Positions 1 through 9,079 of a stretch of 64,000 nt of DNA are shown in pieces. Each line of letters begins with the position of its first letter. Position 1 is the first letter of the stretch. A program made the translations under genes and the position numbers. Source of the DNA: Thermomonospora echinospora (GTDB lineage: Bacteria > Actinomycetota > Actinomycetes > Streptosporangiales > Streptosporangiaceae); the NCBI RefSeq assembly GCF_900108175.1, contig NZ_FNVO01000003.1, positions 62,001-126,000 on the forward strand. Reading direction: 5' to 3'. Below the pieces are notes generated by a model. The model did not search any database and was not told the DNA's origin. It was given only the letters and a program-made list of their open reading frames with translations.

Positions 1-1
1 C

Positions 2-484
2 CTGCGCACCGCTGTCGGGCTGCCGCCCGAGCCTGCGGTGCCGGCCTCGGTGGCCGCCCACGTCGAGGGCCTGCTGCCGCGGGCCCGGCCGGACGTGCTG
101 CTGCGGCAGAAGGTGCTGGTGGCCTACGACTGCCGTTGCGCGTTCTGCGGTTTCGAGGGCTGGATGGGCAACAGCGTGGTGGGGCTGGACGCCGCCCGGC
201 TGCGCTGGGGGGCGTTCGACGGCTATGACGACCTGTCCAACGCGCTGTGCCTGTGCACGCTGCACCACCGGCTGCTGGACCGGGGGGTGCTCAGCCTGAC
301 CCGCAGCGGCGCCATCCTGGTCAGCCGGCACTTCGTGGGCACCACCGAGTCCGCGCGGACGCTGGTGGACTCCCTGGTCGGCCGCAGGGTCGCAGCGCCC
401 AGGGCCGGCTTCCCGGGGCCGCACCGCACCAACGTCGACTGGCATGCCCGCCAGGTGTTCCGGGGGCCCGCCCGTACCTCCTGA
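2..484 (+). CDS. HNH endonuclease-like protein, C-terminal part (5' end outside window)
   Basis: The reading frame is open from the window edge (codons in phase with base 2) to TGA at 482-484, so the N-terminus is missing. The visible part carries a zinc CxxC pair (Cys codons at 137 and 146), a conserved GL-D-A-A-x-LRW segment, the Asn codon at 239 and a His-His pair at 263-268 followed by LLDRG. This order matches the C-terminal HNH domain of actinobacterial restriction-type endonucleases, including those that recognise phosphorothioated DNA. In those families the segment reads EAAHIRW, and the His is the general base of the beta-beta-alpha-metal site. Here that position is Arg (CGG at 197-199), so the nuclease may be inactive. 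The assignment to a modification-dependent nuclease is inference, because the recognition domain is not in the window. Confidence 0.72.
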   Translation: MRTAVGLPPEPAVPASVAAHVEGLLPRARPDVLLRQKVLVAYDCRCAFCGFEGWMGNSVVGLDAARLRWGAFDGYDDLSNALCLCTLHHRLLDRGVLSLTRSGAILVSRHFVGTTESARTLVDSLVGRRVAAPRAGFPGPHRTNVDWHARQVFRGPARTS

Positions 485-693
485 GGACACGGACGCGGTG
501 TTCGCGCGGACACGGGCCGTCGCTGTCCATTAACGGCCACGATCTCGGGTTTGCGGGACCGCACCGGTCCACATTCTTCACAAAGAACACGAAACGTCTT
601 AGGTCGGCCGATATCGCACACCCGGTCGCGCTGGCCTTCCGTTTCCCCATGGGCGAACCTCGTACTGGCGATCGTGCTTCCGGGAGGGGTTCC

Positions 694-1512
694 ATGGGTT
701 TGCGCGGCAAGGCCGGGCTGGTCACGCTGGTGGGCCTGGCGACGGCGAACGGGGTGGTGCTGGTGGGCGGAGGCGTCGCGGTCGCGACCGCCGCCGCGGC
801 CCCGGCGACCATCAAGGCATGCGTCGGCAAGTCCAACGGGGCGACGCGGATCGTGTCGGAGAAGACCAAGTGCCGCTCGAACGAGCGGGTGGTGCGCTGG
901 AACCAGACCGGCCCGCGCGGACCGGTCGGCCCCAAGGGCGCCACCGGCCCCAAGGGCGCCATCGGCCCGAAGGGGGCCACCGGCCCGCAAGGCGCCACCG
1001 GCGCCCGGGGACCCGCCGGCCCCACGGGCTCTGCGGGAGCGCGAGGCCCCGCCGGAGCTACCGGACCCGCAGGCCCCGCCGGACCCGCAGGTCCTGCCGG
1101 CGCCGTGGGTCCCGCCGGACCGAAGGGCGAGACCGGCCCGCAGGGACCGCCCGGACCGCTGCCGGACGCCTACCGCAAGCACCAGGCGTTCCACATCGAC
1201 GTGACCGCGGCCTTCACCAAGGTGGCCTGGATCGACCTGGCCCCGGGGACCTACTCCATCCAGGCGGGCCTGCACATCGACGAGGGCAACGCCCGCTGCG
1301 GGATCTCGGCGGACGGCGCCGCACCCGACTACCAGCAGCTCGTGACCTTCGACGGGGTGCCCGGCGGCCGGTGGCGGCCGCTCACCGAGATCGTCACGCT
1401 GCCCGCCACCGGTCAGGCCACCCTGCTGTGCTCCCCCGTCCCCCAGGGCGGCGAGCCCACCGCGGGGGCCGACCTCACCGCGATCAAGGTGAGCCCCCGC
1501 TCCGACGAGTGA
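694..1512 (+). CDS. Collagen-like triple-helix repeat protein, secreted or membrane-anchored
   Basis: 272 aa. ATG at 694 is preceded by a purine-rich ribosome site (GGGAGGGG, 682-689), so longer in-frame readings that start inside the upstream gene are not used. A hydrophobic N-terminal segment (about residues 8-34) looks like a signal peptide or anchor. Residues about 40-72 form a small basic domain with two Cys. Residues about 73-156 are uninterrupted Gly-X-Y triplets rich in Pro, Ala and Lys, as in bacterial collagen-like surface proteins. The C-terminal domain (about 157-272) has two Cys and looks like a compact beta domain of the kind that trimerises or binds ligand. Its role on the cell surface is not known. 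It converges on the minus-strand gene ending at 1532. Confidence 0.8.
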   Translation: MGLRGKAGLVTLVGLATANGVVLVGGGVAVATAAAAPATIKACVGKSNGATRIVSEKTKCRSNERVVRWNQTGPRGPVGPKGATGPKGAIGPKGATGPQGATGARGPAGPTGSAGARGPAGATGPAGPAGPAGPAGAVGPAGPKGETGPQGPPGPLPDAYRKHQAFHIDVTAAFTKVAWIDLAPGTYSIQAGLHIDEGNARCGISADGAAPDYQQLVTFDGVPGGRWRPLTEIVTLPATGQATLLCSPVPQGGEPTAGADLTAIKVSPRSDE

Positions 1513-1531
1513 CCGGCCCCTGACCGCCCCG

Positions 1532-3196
1532 TCAGCGCGGCCGACCGCCGGCGCGTCCGGCGTCGGCGCGTCCGGCGTCGGCGTGCCGGGCGGTCAGAGT
1601 CACCCGTCCGGCGGGGCGCCGCTTGAGCCTGGGGCCGGTGGCGACCAGCAGGCGGCCCGACCGGCCCGCCACCTCGACCGGGCCGGTGACGTGCGGGACG
1701 GCTCCGGGGGCGGAGGCGGCCACGTAGTACCAGTGTTTCCTGGGCGAGCGCCACCACAGGCCGCTCACCGGGCGTCGCGGGTCGCAGGCCCCGGTCTCGT
1801 GGGCCCGGCCACCGGGCTCGATCAGGGTGGCGCGTGCGGACGTGCCACCGTCGGCGTAGGTGTAGCGGGTGCACACCCACCGGGCGGCCCTGGCCTGGTC
1901 GGGCAGCTTGCCGGACCAGAACTCCCAGGCGGCGGCGTCGGCCACCGGACGGGTGGAGGCGGGTCGCGCGCAGGCCAGCCGGTCCCACAGGCGCCGCCCC
2001 GACGAGCCCGGTGCCACGGCCTTGGCGGCGGTGCCCTTGGCCGAGCGGTAGTGGACGGCGGCAGGGGCCGGGCCACCGAGGTCGGCCAGCATGACCGGGC
2101 CCTGGCGGTCGTTGAACCACAGCAGCGGACCCCGGTGGCACGGCGTGCGGGCGGTCAGCGGGCCCGTGGCCCCGTCGTCGACGGCGATCCGCCCGCCGTC
2201 GGGAGCCTGCGCCCCGGTCGCCCACGGTGGCAGCAGGTAGTGGCCGCCGCCGAGGTCCAGCAGCCCGGAGGGGCCGCGGCCGGTCGCGGGAACGTCCTCC
2301 AGGGTCCGGCGGGGTTCGGTGTAGCGGGCGATGCGGGCGCCGTGCCGCAGCATCGCGGTGGGCGTGTCGCCGACGCGGCCCGCGTACAGCAGTTGGGGGT
2401 CGCCGCGGCCGGCGCGGCGGGCCCAGGCGGTGAGCGCCCGGCCGGTGAACGCCCGGTCCCCGACCAGCCCGCCGCGGGCCGGCCACACGTCCAGGGTGCG
2501 GGGCGTCTTGCCCCAGTCGCGCGGCGGGAGCATGACCAGCCGCGCCTGCCGGGCCGCGGCGGGGCTGGTGGACGGGCTGGTCTCCAGCACGAACACCGTG
2601 CCGACCAGGGCTATGGTCAGCGCCGTGGCCACCGCGATCGGCAGCCGTGACCGCCGCCGGATCGCCCGCTCGTGGGCCCGCCGCACCGACACGTCCACCA
2701 CCACGTCGGCGGCGCGGCCGCAGGCCTCCGGCATCCCGTCGGCCGCCTCGGCCGCCTCCAGCACCGCCGGCACGTCCGGCACCCCCAGCTCGACGAGCAG
2801 GTCGCGCACCGCGTACCGGGGCATCCGCTCCACCTCGCGCAGCACGTACGCCACCCGCACCGCCGGGTCCAGCTCGGCGAGGGCCATGGTCAGCGCCGGA
2901 TCGGGCAGCCGGACGGGCAGCCCGCGCAGCCACGGGCCCAGCCCGACGCGCAGCCGCCAGGACGGCCGCATCGCCCGGCGCAGCACCCGGGTGCGCATCC
3001 GGGCGTAGCCGTACCGGCCGGTGCTGGGGCGTACCGCGCGCCCGGCGATCAGCGGGAACTCGCCGTCGACGATCCGCTGGGCGAGCGCCAGCCGGTAGAT
3101 CCGCTTGGTGTTTCCGGGAAGGACCAGATACGCCAGCCGGACGAGATCGCGGTAACGCCGCTCCAGCACGGCGCCGGGCGGGGCTTTCTGCGGCAT
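1532..3196 (-). CDS. Membrane protein with ECF-sigma-like cytoplasmic N-terminus and large extracellular domain
   Basis: 554 aa. ATG at 3196 has an AAGGAG ribosome site. Residues about 1-160 resemble an ECF sigma factor: an N-terminal region-2-like stretch ([16 protein letters not shown]), and later a region-4-like part ([18 protein letters not shown]) followed by a possible helix-turn-helix. A basic patch leads into a single transmembrane helix at about residues 184-203. The rest (about 350 aa, Trp- and Gly-rich, with several Cys) should lie outside the cell. Similar sigma-like, membrane-tethered proteins occur in actinomycetes, but I cannot tell whether this one binds RNA polymerase. The C-terminus contains a short repeat ([10 protein letters not shown]) encoded by a 12-bp tandem duplication. 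No anti-sigma gene is adjacent. Confidence 0.55.
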   Translation of the reverse strand: MPQKAPPGAVLERRYRDLVRLAYLVLPGNTKRIYRLALAQRIVDGEFPLIAGRAVRPSTGRYGYARMRTRVLRRAMRPSWRLRVGLGPWLRGLPVRLPDPALTMALAELDPAVRVAYVLREVERMPRYAVRDLLVELGVPDVPAVLEAAEAADGMPEACGRAADVVVDVSVRRAHERAIRRRSRLPIAVATALTIALVGTVFVLETSPSTSPAAARQARLVMLPPRDWGKTPRTLDVWPARGGLVGDRAFTGRALTAWARRAGRGDPQLLYAGRVGDTPTAMLRHGARIARYTEPRRTLEDVPATGRGPSGLLDLGGGHYLLPPWATGAQAPDGGRIAVDDGATGPLTARTPCHRGPLLWFNDRQGPVMLADLGGPAPAAVHYRSAKGTAAKAVAPGSSGRRLWDRLACARPASTRPVADAAAWEFWSGKLPDQARAARWVCTRYTYADGGTSARATLIEPGGRAHETGACDPRRPVSGLWWRSPRKHWYYVAASAPGAVPHVTGPVEVAGRSGRLLVATGPRLKRRPAGRVTLTARHADAGRADAGRAGGRPR

Positions 3197-3387
3197 GGAC
3201 GGGCTCCTTGGATTTCCATGAAATTACTGCGAACCGAGGTTAGGGATCCCCTCGCGGCACCGTCCGGGAATTGAACCAACGATTAAACTGGCGGGGTATA
3301 TTTACGGCTATTTCCGCCGTACGGGCGGGCGGCCCGGCCGGCCGGGCGGGCGGCGGGCGCGGCGGGCGGCGGCCCCGGCCCGCCGGA

Positions 3388-3418
3388 CACCGCCCGTTTA
3401 GGGCGCGTATTACCCTGG
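3388..3418 (+). promoter_or_regulatory. Candidate promoter, copy 1, of the tandem kinase genes
   Basis: A 31-bp block (3388-3418) matches a block at 5010-5040 at 27 of 31 positions, and both lie 70-73 bp upstream of the paralogous start codons. The identical core is CGCGTATTACCCTGG. The duplicated spacing suggests a promoter carried along when the gene was duplicated; TATTAC or TACCCT could be the -10. The rest of 3197-3487 is GC-rich and shows no other feature. Confidence 0.5.
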
Positions 3419-3487
3419 GAGGCCCCGGAACCGTACCGGCCGGCAACGGATCAGACCATGATGCCCACTCCTGACGAAAAGGACTTC

Positions 3488-4972
3488 ATGACCGAGGACG
3501 TACCCGGCTACCGCGTCCTGGAGAAAACGGGCGAGAGCGGGGCGGGCGTGGTCTACCGGGCCCACCACGAGCGGCTGGGCCGCCAGGTCGCGCTGAAGGT
3601 GCTGTCGGCCGGCCCGATGGGCGAGGCGGCCATGGCGCGGTTCCGGCGCGAATGCGGGGTCGCCGGTCCGCCGGGCGGGCATCCCAACGTGGCGACGGTG
3701 CTGGAGGCCGGCACGGCGCCGTCCGGCCGCCCGTACGTCGCCATGGAGTACTTCGAGCACGGCGCCCTGGCCGACCGGATCGGGCGGGAGGGGCCGCTGC
3801 CGGTGCCGGAGGTGCTGCGGATCGGGGTGAAGACGGCCGGGGCGCTGGCCGCCGCCCACGAGGCCGGCGTGCTGCACCTGGACGTCACGCCGCAGAGCAT
3901 CCTGATGTCGCGGCACGGGGAGCCGGCACTGGCCGGCTTCGGCGTCGCCCGGCTGGTCGGCTCGTCCGGCATGTGGCATCCGCAGGTGCCCAGTCCCCAC
4001 CACACGGCGCCCGAGGTGCTGGAGGGCGGGCAGCCGAGCGTCGCCTCCGACGTCTACTCGCTGGGTTCCACGCTGTACCAGCTACTGGCCGGAACGCCCG
4101 CCTTCCAGGGGCCGCCCGGGGAGGGCGTCGACGGACTCATGTCACGCGTCCTGCACGAGCCGCTTCCCGTGATCCGGCGCGCCGACGTGCCCGCGCCGGT
4201 GTTCGAGGCGATCGGCACGGCGATGGCCAAGGTGCCCGAGCAGCGCTTCGCGTCCGCGACGGCGTTCGCCCGGCGGCTGCGGCAGTTGCAGAGCGAGCTC
4301 GGGCTGCCGGTCACCGACCCGGTGGAAGGCCCGGTGCACGACCCGGCGGAGCCGCCGCAGGCCATCCCGTCCACCGGCGGCGGCGCGCCCTCACCACCGT
4401 CCGCCTGGGGTGCCCCCGCCGAGCGGAACGACGACGCCGAGCCCCAGCCCCCGGAGACCGCCGCTGCCGGCGGCCCGCACTCGCGGACGGTCGCCGCCGT
4501 GACGGTGGTCCTGGTCGGCGGCCTGGTCGGCGGCATCGTCGTGGCCGGGGCCTTCGGCGGCGACGGCGGCGGGACCTTCCCCCAGGCCAGGGCGTCCACC
4601 GCCCGTAAGAACGGCACACCCTCCGCCTCGCCCAGCGCGCGGACGCTTCCGCCGATCCCGCGGGCACAGATCCTGGCCGCCGCCCCGCGCCTGGTGCGGC
4701 TGGCCTCTGACCAGCGGACCTCGGTGGTCCTGCGCTGGTGGCTGCCGGCCGCCTCCCGGAAGCTGCCGATCCTGGTACGGCCGGCGCCGTGGGCCGGCCG
4801 TCCGGCGATCACCGCGGGGAACGGGGCGACCGGCGCGGCGGTGCGGGGGCTGCGGCCGGGCGCCGGCTACTGCTTCCGGGTCGGGGCCGTGCTGCGCGGC
4901 GCCGCCACCGGCCGCAAGCCGGTCATCGCCTGGTCGAAGCCGCTGTGCATCCGCGGCGCCCGCCCCCGCTGA
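3488..4972 (+). CDS. Membrane Ser/Thr pseudokinase (degenerate catalytic loop and DFG motif)
   Basis: 494 aa from ATG 3488. The AAAAGGA ribosome site just upstream is identical to the one before the paralog at 5113, which favours this start over the ATG at 3458. The kinase fold is clear: a Gly-rich loop, VALK with its Lys, and an APEVLEGG-like activation-loop end. However, the catalytic loop reads HLDVTPQS (residues 130-137) where the neighbour has HRDIKPQN, and DFG is GFG (residues 150-152). Loss of the metal-binding Asp of DFG, the loop Lys and the loop Asn should abolish phosphotransfer. A Pro-rich linker, one transmembrane helix (about residues 335-357) and an extracellular FN3-like domain ending in a Cys-containing strand follow. 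It is probably a sensor or a regulator of the neighbouring kinase (inference). Confidence 0.82.
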   Translation: MTEDVPGYRVLEKTGESGAGVVYRAHHERLGRQVALKVLSAGPMGEAAMARFRRECGVAGPPGGHPNVATVLEAGTAPSGRPYVAMEYFEHGALADRIGREGPLPVPEVLRIGVKTAGALAAAHEAGVLHLDVTPQSILMSRHGEPALAGFGVARLVGSSGMWHPQVPSPHHTAPEVLEGGQPSVASDVYSLGSTLYQLLAGTPAFQGPPGEGVDGLMSRVLHEPLPVIRRADVPAPVFEAIGTAMAKVPEQRFASATAFARRLRQLQSELGLPVTDPVEGPVHDPAEPPQAIPSTGGGAPSPPSAWGAPAERNDDAEPQPPETAAAGGPHSRTVAAVTVVLVGGLVGGIVVAGAFGGDGGGTFPQARASTARKNGTPSASPSARTLPPIPRAQILAAAPRLVRLASDQRTSVVLRWWLPAASRKLPILVRPAPWAGRPAITAGNGATGAAVRGLRPGAGYCFRVGAVLRGAATGRKPVIAWSKPLCIRGARPR

Positions 4973-5009
4973 CGGGTACGGCGGAACGTCCCTGCTCCCT
5001 CGGATTCCC

Positions 5010-5040
5010 CACCGCCCCTTTCGACCGCGTATTACCCTGG
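5010..5040 (+). promoter_or_regulatory. Candidate promoter, copy 2, of the tandem kinase genes
   Basis: Second copy of the 31-bp block described at 3388-3418, ending 73 bp before ATG 5113. The CGCGTATTACCCTGG core is unchanged while the rest of the two intergenic regions has diverged. That argues for function. Confidence 0.5.
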
Positions 5041-5112
5041 TTGACCGCCCGGAGCAGATCCGGCCGGCGCCGGGGGCGGACCCTGGCACCGACCCCCGAT
5101 GAAAAGGACTTC

Positions 5113-6789
5113 ATGACCGAGGACGTACCCGGTTACCACGTCCTGGAGAAGGTGGGCGAGGGCGGGTTCAGCGTGGTCTACCGGGCGTACCAGGAGCGGC
5201 TGGACCGCCAGGTCGCGCTGAAGGTGCTGTCGGTCAACGCGGTGGACTCCGCCGCCATGAAGCGGTTCCAGCGGGAATGCAAAATCACCGGTCGGCTGAG
5301 CGGGCACCCCAACGTCGTCACGGTGCTGGACACCGGCTCGACCCGTTCCGGCCGCCCCTACATCGCCATGGAGTACTTCGAGCGCGGTGCGCTGACCGAC
5401 CGGATCGCCCGGGAGGGACCGCTGCCGGTGCCGGAGGTGCTGCGGATCGGGGTGAAGACGGCCGGGGCGCTGGCCGCCACCCACGAGACCGGCGTGCTGC
5501 ACCGCGACATCAAGCCGCAGAACATCCTGGTGTCGCGCTACGGGGAGCCGGCGCTGGCCGACTTCGGCATCGCCCGGCTGGTCGACTCGTTCGACGCCAC
5601 GCACACTCAGGCGTTCACGCCCCAGCACGCGGCACCGGAGATCCTGGAGGGAAGGCCGCCGGGCGTACCCTCCGACATCTACTCGCTGGGCTCCACGCTG
5701 TACCAGCTACTGGCCGGAACGCCCGCGTTCCAAGGGCATCCCGGGGAGGGCATCGCCCCGTTCGTGCTACGCATCCTGCACGAGCCTCCCCCCGCGATCC
5801 GGCGGGACGACATCCCCCCGCAGGTGTTCGAGACGATCTGCACGGCGATGGCCAAGGCGCCCGAGCAGCGCTTCCCGTCCGCGGTGGCGTTCGCCCAACG
5901 GCTGCAACGGTTGCAGGGCGAGCTGGGACTGCCGGTCACCGAGCTGGCGCACGGCTCGGTGGAGGTGTCGGAGATCGGCTCGTTCACGACCGATGAGGCG
6001 CCCTCCCTGCCGCCCGCCCCCTATCCCCCGCCGGGGATACCGAACGGCCCCGCGTTCCCGGGGACACCGGAAGGATCGGCCTCCTGGCAGGGCGTCGGGG
6101 GCGGCCCTCCGCCGCCGCACTGGACCTCCGCGGACGGCGCACCCGCCCATCCCGTCCACGCCGGGCAGGCCCTGCCCGCGCCCGCCCCACACCGGATGCC
6201 GGCGCCCTTGGCCGTTCACGCGCACGCCCAGCAGGGTGTCGTCACCGCGCCCCTGCCACCGGAACCGGCCCCTCCCCGAGGTCTGCCCCGGGGACTGGTG
6301 ATCGCAGGGGCGGTGGCCCTGGTCGGTGGCATCGCCGGTGGCATCGCCGCGTTCGGGGCCTTCGGAGGGGATGGCGGTGCCTCGCCCCAGACCGGCACGT
6401 CCTCCACCGCCTCCACCGCCGCCGCGACCTCCCCACCGCCTCAGGACCAGGAAGCCCCGCCGATCCCGCAGGCGCAGATCCGGCGGGCCGCCCCGCTGCA
6501 CGTGCGGCTGGTCTCCGACCAGCGGACCTCGGTGAACCTGCGCTGGCGGCTGCCGGCCGTCTCACGGCGGCTGCCGATCCTGGTGCAGCGGGCGCCGGCG
6601 GACGGCCGTCCGCTGATCTCCGCCGGGAACGGGGCGACCGCCGCCGCGGTGGACGGGTTGCGGCCCGGCACCGGCTACTGCTTCCGCGTCGGGGCCATGC
6701 TGCGCAGCGCCACTGCCGCCGATCCGCAGCCCGTCATCGCCTGGTCCAAGCCGCTGTGCATCCGCGGCGCCCGCACCCGCACCGGCTGA
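5113..6789 (+). CDS. Receptor-type Ser/Thr protein kinase (PknB-like) with extracellular FN3-like domain
   Basis: 558 aa. ATG 5113 follows an AAAAGGA ribosome site. All kinase motifs are present: GEGGFSVVYRA loop, VALK, HRDIKPQN (residues 130-137), DFG (150-152) and an APEILEG segment. The cytoplasmic kinase domain (about 1-285) is followed by a Pro/Ala-rich juxtamembrane region, one transmembrane helix (about 395-418) and an extracellular domain of about 120 aa. That domain is highly similar to the one in the upstream pseudokinase and ends in a conserved AWSKPLCIRGAR stretch. The two genes are clearly a tandem duplication, promoter included. The ligand of the shared extracellular domain and the substrates are unknown. 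Confidence 0.85.
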   Translation: MTEDVPGYHVLEKVGEGGFSVVYRAYQERLDRQVALKVLSVNAVDSAAMKRFQRECKITGRLSGHPNVVTVLDTGSTRSGRPYIAMEYFERGALTDRIAREGPLPVPEVLRIGVKTAGALAATHETGVLHRDIKPQNILVSRYGEPALADFGIARLVDSFDATHTQAFTPQHAAPEILEGRPPGVPSDIYSLGSTLYQLLAGTPAFQGHPGEGIAPFVLRILHEPPPAIRRDDIPPQVFETICTAMAKAPEQRFPSAVAFAQRLQRLQGELGLPVTELAHGSVEVSEIGSFTTDEAPSLPPAPYPPPGIPNGPAFPGTPEGSASWQGVGGGPPPPHWTSADGAPAHPVHAGQALPAPAPHRMPAPLAVHAHAQQGVVTAPLPPEPAPPRGLPRGLVIAGAVALVGGIAGGIAAFGAFGGDGGASPQTGTSSTASTAAATSPPPQDQEAPPIPQAQIRRAAPLHVRLVSDQRTSVNLRWRLPAVSRRLPILVQRAPADGRPLISAGNGATAAAVDGLRPGTGYCFRVGAMLRSATAADPQPVIAWSKPLCIRGARTRTG

Positions 6790-6826
6790 GGCAACGCGAA
6801 CGCGGTCGGCACGCATCAGAGGAGGA

Positions 6827-6845
6827 GCCTGCCCACCGCTCAGGC
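6827..6845 (+). terminator. Possible hairpin terminator between convergent genes
   Basis: GCCTG (6827-6831) and CAGGC (6841-6845) pair around a 9-nt loop. They are flanked by purine-rich (GAGGAGGA) and pyrimidine-rich (CCCCTCCCCTC) tracts that can extend the stem imperfectly. It lies in the 100-bp gap between the plus-strand kinase and the minus-strand FN3 gene. There is no U tract, as is common in actinomycetes. Confidence 0.3.
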
Positions 6846-6889
6846 GGGCCGGCCCCTCCCCTCCGGTCGTGAGGTCCCTCAGGCCGCTG

Positions 6890-8995
6890 CTAGGCGCACT
6901 CCCACAGCGACGGCCCGGCGTACTCCTGCCAGGGCTCCTTCGGCGTGGAGACCAGATAGCCGATCATGTACCCGCGCTTGCCCTCGTACTCGACCAGGTC
7001 GTACAGGTCTCCGGCGAAATAGGGCTTTCCGTTGTCGTTCGCGTAGTACGCCCCCTTCTTCTGGCAGTGGACGACAAGGGTGTGCCCGTTGTCGAACACC
7101 TGGTGGACCATCGTGCTCGTCGAGTCGGGGGCGGCCCGCATGTTGGCGTACGACTTGCCGTTGTGGCGGATGGCGTACGACTGGGCGGGGCCGGTCAGCG
7201 TGCCGGACCAGCTCGCCTCACGGCCTCCGGCGGCGTTGCGGGCGGTGACCTTGATCGTGTACGAGCCGTTCTTCCAGACGTCGCTCAGCACCGCGGAGGT
7301 GCCGGTGACGTCGAGGCTCCCGCTCTTGGTCCCCGACCAGCTCACCGTGTAGCCGTCGGGAGCGGCTCCGGCCGGCGCCTGCCATGTCACCTTGGCGCCC
7401 TGCGAGGTGGCCGTCCCCACGACCCCGCCGGGAGCCCCCGGCGGCGTGCAGGGCCGCACCTGGTCGCTGGGCTCGGAGGCGCGCTGGGCGCTGCGGCCTG
7501 CGACCTCGTACCGGACCGCGACGGTGAAGCGGTAGGACCGGTCGCAGTCGCCCCCGGTGACCCGGAAGACGTAGGGCCCGCCCGGCGGCACCCTGCTCGG
7601 GCTGGCCACCAGCCCGGCGGGCAGCCCGGCCAGCACGTAACCGGTCGGACGGCCGCCGACGGACGGCCGGAACCTGATCGTCATTTCCCCGTTGCCGGGC
7701 GACACCACGACGCCTTCCGGCGCCGAGGGCTCGTTGGGCGACCGTCGTGGATCGTTGGGACGCCGCGGATCGGTGGGGTGCGGCTCCGGCCGGTCCGGTC
7801 CGTCGTGGGTCGGAGAGGGGACCGGGAGGGGACTGCGGCTCCTGCCGTCAGGGGCTTCCTCCTCGTACTTGCGGACCTCCTTGGCCGCTCCCCTGTCGTC
7901 GAGGACGACCGCGCGCGCACCGTCCGGGTCGTTGGCCCACAGCAGCCCGTCCTTGACGAACACCTCCAGCCGGGACGGCCGCCCGGACACCGGGATGCGC
8001 TGCTCGAAGCCGTTGGTCTCGGCGTTGTAGACCAGCAGCGCCCCGACGGTCTCGTCGGGCAGGTACACCTTGCTGCCGAGCATGTGGGGCGCGCCGAACC
8101 GATGACCGCCGACACGCTTGAGCCGGACGGCGGTGGGCGCGCCCGTACCGGTGTGCAGCATCACCAGCGACCCGGACTCGGCGGCCAGCAGCGGCACCAC
8201 GGCCCCCTCGGTGAGCGGCGGTGCCAGCACCCCGGCCCGGCCGGACTCCCTCACCCCGGACGGCAGCGCGACCTGCAGGTGGTCGCCCGACGCCTTGATG
8301 ACGGTGGCGTTGGCGGCGGTGGAGTTGACCACGACGGGGGCTCCGGCCGCGATGGTGAGGGACAGCCGGTCGCCGGGCCTGCCGACGGGGACGGGCGGCG
8401 CCTGCCCGCCGTCCCGGAAGGGCACCACCTGCCCGTTCTGCGGGGCGGGCACCCAGAGCGTGCCGGTGGCGTCCATCCCGGCCGCGCCGAGCGGCGGCGG
8501 CAGCGTGACGGGCGACCCGATCGCGGCCAGCGTCATCGGGTCGATCCGCTGGACGGCGCCGCCGACGGGATCGACCGTGTAGGCGCCGCCCCGTCCGATC
8601 ACCACCTGGAGCCCCGCCGCGCCGAAACCGCGGCTCTGCTCCACCTTCAGCTGGGACGGGTCGAGCCGGCTGACCACTCCGGTCTGCAGGTCCACGATGA
8701 GGACGGTGCCGCCGTCCTGGACGACCCGGACGTCGTGCCCGCGCATCGACGCCGCCAGGCCCGCCTTTCCGTCGATCCGGCCGACCAGCCCGTTGGCGTG
8801 CACGAGGGTGCCCTTCCTCTTGGCGGTCAGCCACGCCCCGATGTCGGACAGCTCATAGGTGGCGCCGGCCACTCCGACGCCGAAGACCGTCGCGCCCACC
8901 ACCAGCGCTCCGAACAGTCCGATCGCCACCTGGACGGTCAGCCGGTCACGGATCGGTCCTCCGCGTGGAAATCCTCGCAAGCCGTTTCGGCTCAC
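6890..8995 (-). CDS. Membrane-anchored beta-propeller-like / fibronectin type III protein with SH3-like C-terminus
   Basis: 701 aa. GTG 8995 is preceded by a strong AAGGAGG site. A single transmembrane helix (about residues 24-45) places the rest outside the cell. Residues about 50-370 have repeated short beta motifs with Gly/Asp turns typical of a propeller. A Pro-rich hinge (about 385-420) leads to two FN3-like modules (about 425-610). The last 80 residues (YAIRHNGKSYANMRAAPDST start) resemble a bacterial SH3 module. It is the last gene of a moxR-DUF58-tgpA-like operon, a place where actinomycetes often carry large surface proteins with FN3 repeats. It may be a surface client or partner of that system (inference). 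Confidence 0.7.
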   Translation of the reverse strand: MSRNGLRGFPRGGPIRDRLTVQVAIGLFGALVVGATVFGVGVAGATYELSDIGAWLTAKRKGTLVHANGLVGRIDGKAGLAASMRGHDVRVVQDGGTVLIVDLQTGVVSRLDPSQLKVEQSRGFGAAGLQVVIGRGGAYTVDPVGGAVQRIDPMTLAAIGSPVTLPPPLGAAGMDATGTLWVPAPQNGQVVPFRDGGQAPPVPVGRPGDRLSLTIAAGAPVVVNSTAANATVIKASGDHLQVALPSGVRESGRAGVLAPPLTEGAVVPLLAAESGSLVMLHTGTGAPTAVRLKRVGGHRFGAPHMLGSKVYLPDETVGALLVYNAETNGFEQRIPVSGRPSRLEVFVKDGLLWANDPDGARAVVLDDRGAAKEVRKYEEEAPDGRSRSPLPVPSPTHDGPDRPEPHPTDPRRPNDPRRSPNEPSAPEGVVVSPGNGEMTIRFRPSVGGRPTGYVLAGLPAGLVASPSRVPPGGPYVFRVTGGDCDRSYRFTVAVRYEVAGRSAQRASEPSDQVRPCTPPGAPGGVVGTATSQGAKVTWQAPAGAAPDGYTVSWSGTKSGSLDVTGTSAVLSDVWKNGSYTIKVTARNAAGGREASWSGTLTGPAQSYAIRHNGKSYANMRAAPDSTSTMVHQVFDNGHTLVVHCQKKGAYYANDNGKPYFAGDLYDLVEYEGKRGYMIGYLVSTPKEPWQEYAGPSLWECA

Positions 8996-9079
8996 CTGCT
9001 TCGCCTCCTTGTTCCGCCGCGAGCGGCCACCCTAGTGCCACGAAGAGCGCTTTTCCCCCATAGCGCAAGAAATGGCCGA

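Noticed and set aside
4738-5112. N-terminal extension of the second kinase into the upstream gene
   Set aside because: It would overlap the pseudokinase 3' end in another frame; the start at 5113 has the same ribosome site and spacing as its paralog.
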